A stretch of 6,926 nucleotides of DNA from Caldimicrobium thiodismutans (lineage in GTDB: Bacteria > Desulfobacterota > Thermodesulfobacteria > Thermodesulfobacteriales > Thermodesulfobacteriaceae). The DNA lies in contig PNIE01000016.1 of NCBI GenBank assembly GCA_002877875.1, positions 1 through 6,926 of the forward strand, written 5' to 3'. The notes under the pieces were generated by a model that worked only from the letters and a program-made list of their open reading frames with translations, did not search any database and had not been told where the DNA came from. Shown one piece after another: positions 6,340 through 6,926 of this stretch. Position 1 is the stretch's first letter. Each line of letters starts with the position of its first letter. The translations under genes and the position numbers were made by a program.

Positions 6340-6619
6340 TATGAAGCTCGGCTCTTAAAGTAGGAGCAAGGTGAAAACTTACTTTTTTAAAGGGTTTTAT
6401 GAGTACTTCTTCTCCAGTTTTAAGAATCCTTCCTTTTCTTGGTTTAGTCTGGTGAGGAATAAAGGTGCCAAAGCCAGTGATTTTCACTTTTTCATTAAGT
6501 TCAAGGGCCTTTTTAATTTCCTCAAGAAGGGTTTCTACAAAGAGATTTAAAAATCTCTGGGAAAGCCCAGTTTTTTTTTGTAACTCTTTAATAATTTCCT
6601 TTCTGGTTATTTTTTCCAT
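6323..6619 (-). CDS. HU/IHF-family DNA-bending protein with altered arm tip
   Basis: A 98-residue nucleoid protein. The helical dimerisation part is MEKITRKEIIKEL to about residue 45, followed by the family signature ITGFGTF (47-53) and the beta-ribbon arm RKGRILKTGEE (61-71). Gene order after pheT matches ihfA of many proteobacteria, so IHF alpha is the likely counterpart, but I leave the symbol open. The family normally reads GRNPxTG at the arm tip; here it is GRILKTG, so Leu66 replaces the proline that wedges between base pairs and kinks the DNA. The codons are ATT CTT where AAT CCT would be expected. The ATG follows the pheT stop by three bases (TAATAGATG). No clear ribosome binding site is seen, which suggests coupling to pheT translation. 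Confidence 0.9.
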   Translation of the reverse strand: MEKITRKEIIKELQKKTGLSQRFLNLFVETLLEEIKKALELNEKVKITGFGTFIPHQTKPRKGRILKTGEEVLIKPFKKVSFHLAPTLRAELHNEREK

Positions 6620-6622
6620 CTA

Positions 6623-6925
6623 TTATCTTGGTATAGCTTTAAAATATTCAAAGATTTTCTTAGCGATCTCGTCCTGAAGAGCATTTACCTCTTCGTCCTG
6701 AAGAGTTCTCTCTTCGCTTCTAAACCAGAAGCGAAGGGTTATACTTTTCTTAGTCTCGGGAATGGGGGGGCCTTCATAAAGGGCCAAAAGCTCTACTTTT
6801 TCAAAATAAGGAATTTCAACACTATTAACATAAGAAAGAATCTCCGCAAAAGGTATTTCTTTATCAAGAATGAAACTTATATCTCTAAAGGTTGAGGGAA
6901 ATTTGGGAGGTTTATGAATTTTAAG
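6623..6925 (-). CDS. pheT: phenylalanine-tRNA ligase beta subunit, C-terminal part (5' end outside window)
   Basis: The last 100 residues of PheT are visible, the rest lying beyond the right edge. They form the ferredoxin-fold anticodon-binding-like domain: KFPSTFRDISFILDKEIPF (about 8-26), VNSVEIPYFEKVELLALYEG in the middle, the KKSITLRFWFRS strand, and RTLQDEEVNALQDEI near the end. The alpha2-beta2 enzyme charges tRNA-Phe with phenylalanine in the cytoplasm. The gene ends with tandem in-frame stops TAA TAG and is directly followed by the IHF-like gene, as in the enterobacterial pheT-ihfA order. pheS is expected upstream, outside the window. Confidence 0.93.
   Translation of the reverse strand, partial: LKIHKPPKFPSTFRDISFILDKEIPFAEILSYVNSVEIPYFEKVELLALYEGPPIPETKKSITLRFWFRSEERTLQDEEVNALQDEIAKKIFEYFKAIPR
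6689..6736 (-). repeat. chain of mutually complementary segments in the 3' part of pheT
   Basis: A perfect 10-bp inverted repeat, CTTCGCTTCT (6712-6721) and AGAAGCGAAG (6727-6736), has a 5-base loop. A perfect 6-bp repeat, CTCTTC (6689-6694) and GAAGAG (6700-6705), also has a 5-base loop. GAAGAG at 6700-6705 can alternatively pair with CTCTTC at 6710-6715, which competes with the 10-bp stem, and another GAAGAG at 6676-6681 can pair with 6689-6694. In the transcript this gives alternative hairpins like those of attenuators, but no U-tract follows and the whole stretch is coding. Confidence 0.45.
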
Positions 6926-6926
6926 G

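Noticed and set aside
6465..6677. 70-residue open frame on the + strand opposite the IHF-like gene and pheT end
   Set aside because: It spans two real minus-strand genes and has no motif of its own.

Overview
The window looks like chromosomal DNA from an anaerobic, AT-rich, probably thermophilic sulfur- or sulfate-metabolising bacterium. The best guess is a member of Thermodesulfobacteriota, such as the Thermodesulfobacterium/Caldimicrobium group. This placement is inferred, not measured. It rests on the protein set (two-iron desulfoferrodoxin, rubredoxin, FprA-type flavo-diiron protein, a DsrE-like protein, a protein resembling the DVU0298 family known from Desulfovibrio), on the pheT-IHF-merR order common in delta-proteobacteria-like genomes, and on Lys/Glu/Ile-rich proteins using AGA/AGG arginine codons. 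No mobile element, CRISPR array, tRNA or rRNA was seen, and the window is almost fully coding.

Left edge, + strand (1-1033): the C-terminal two thirds of a UPF0718/ArsP-type membrane permease, entering from upstream, is followed 14 bases later by a small CPKC thioredoxin-like protein. The two look like one transcription unit. It converges on the minus-strand cluster, with only 16 bases between the two stop codons.

Centre, - strand (5805 down to 1050): a tightly spaced series reads desulfoferrodoxin, rubredoxin (53 aa), DsrE-family protein, FprA flavo-diiron protein, DVU0298-like protein and Kup potassium transporter. The first four make chemical sense together. Rubredoxin can feed electrons both to the superoxide reductase and to the flavo-diiron O2/NO reductase, giving an oxygen-defence operon. 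The DsrE-like and DVU0298-like proteins are less understood passengers. The DVU0298-like frame has no ATG, GTG or TTG start that would include its homologous N-terminal part. It appears to start at a CTG overlapping the end of fprA, or to need a frameshift.

Right edge, - strand (6925 down to 5914): the end of pheT (Phe-tRNA synthetase beta chain), an HU/IHF-family DNA-bending protein and a MerR-type regulator follow one another with a 3-base gap and a 17-base overlap. The IHF-like protein has Leu in place of the normally invariant intercalating Pro. About 108 AT-rich bases separate merR from desulfoferrodoxin. They hold a perfect 14-bp palindrome and are the most likely promoter/operator region for the oxygen-defence operon.
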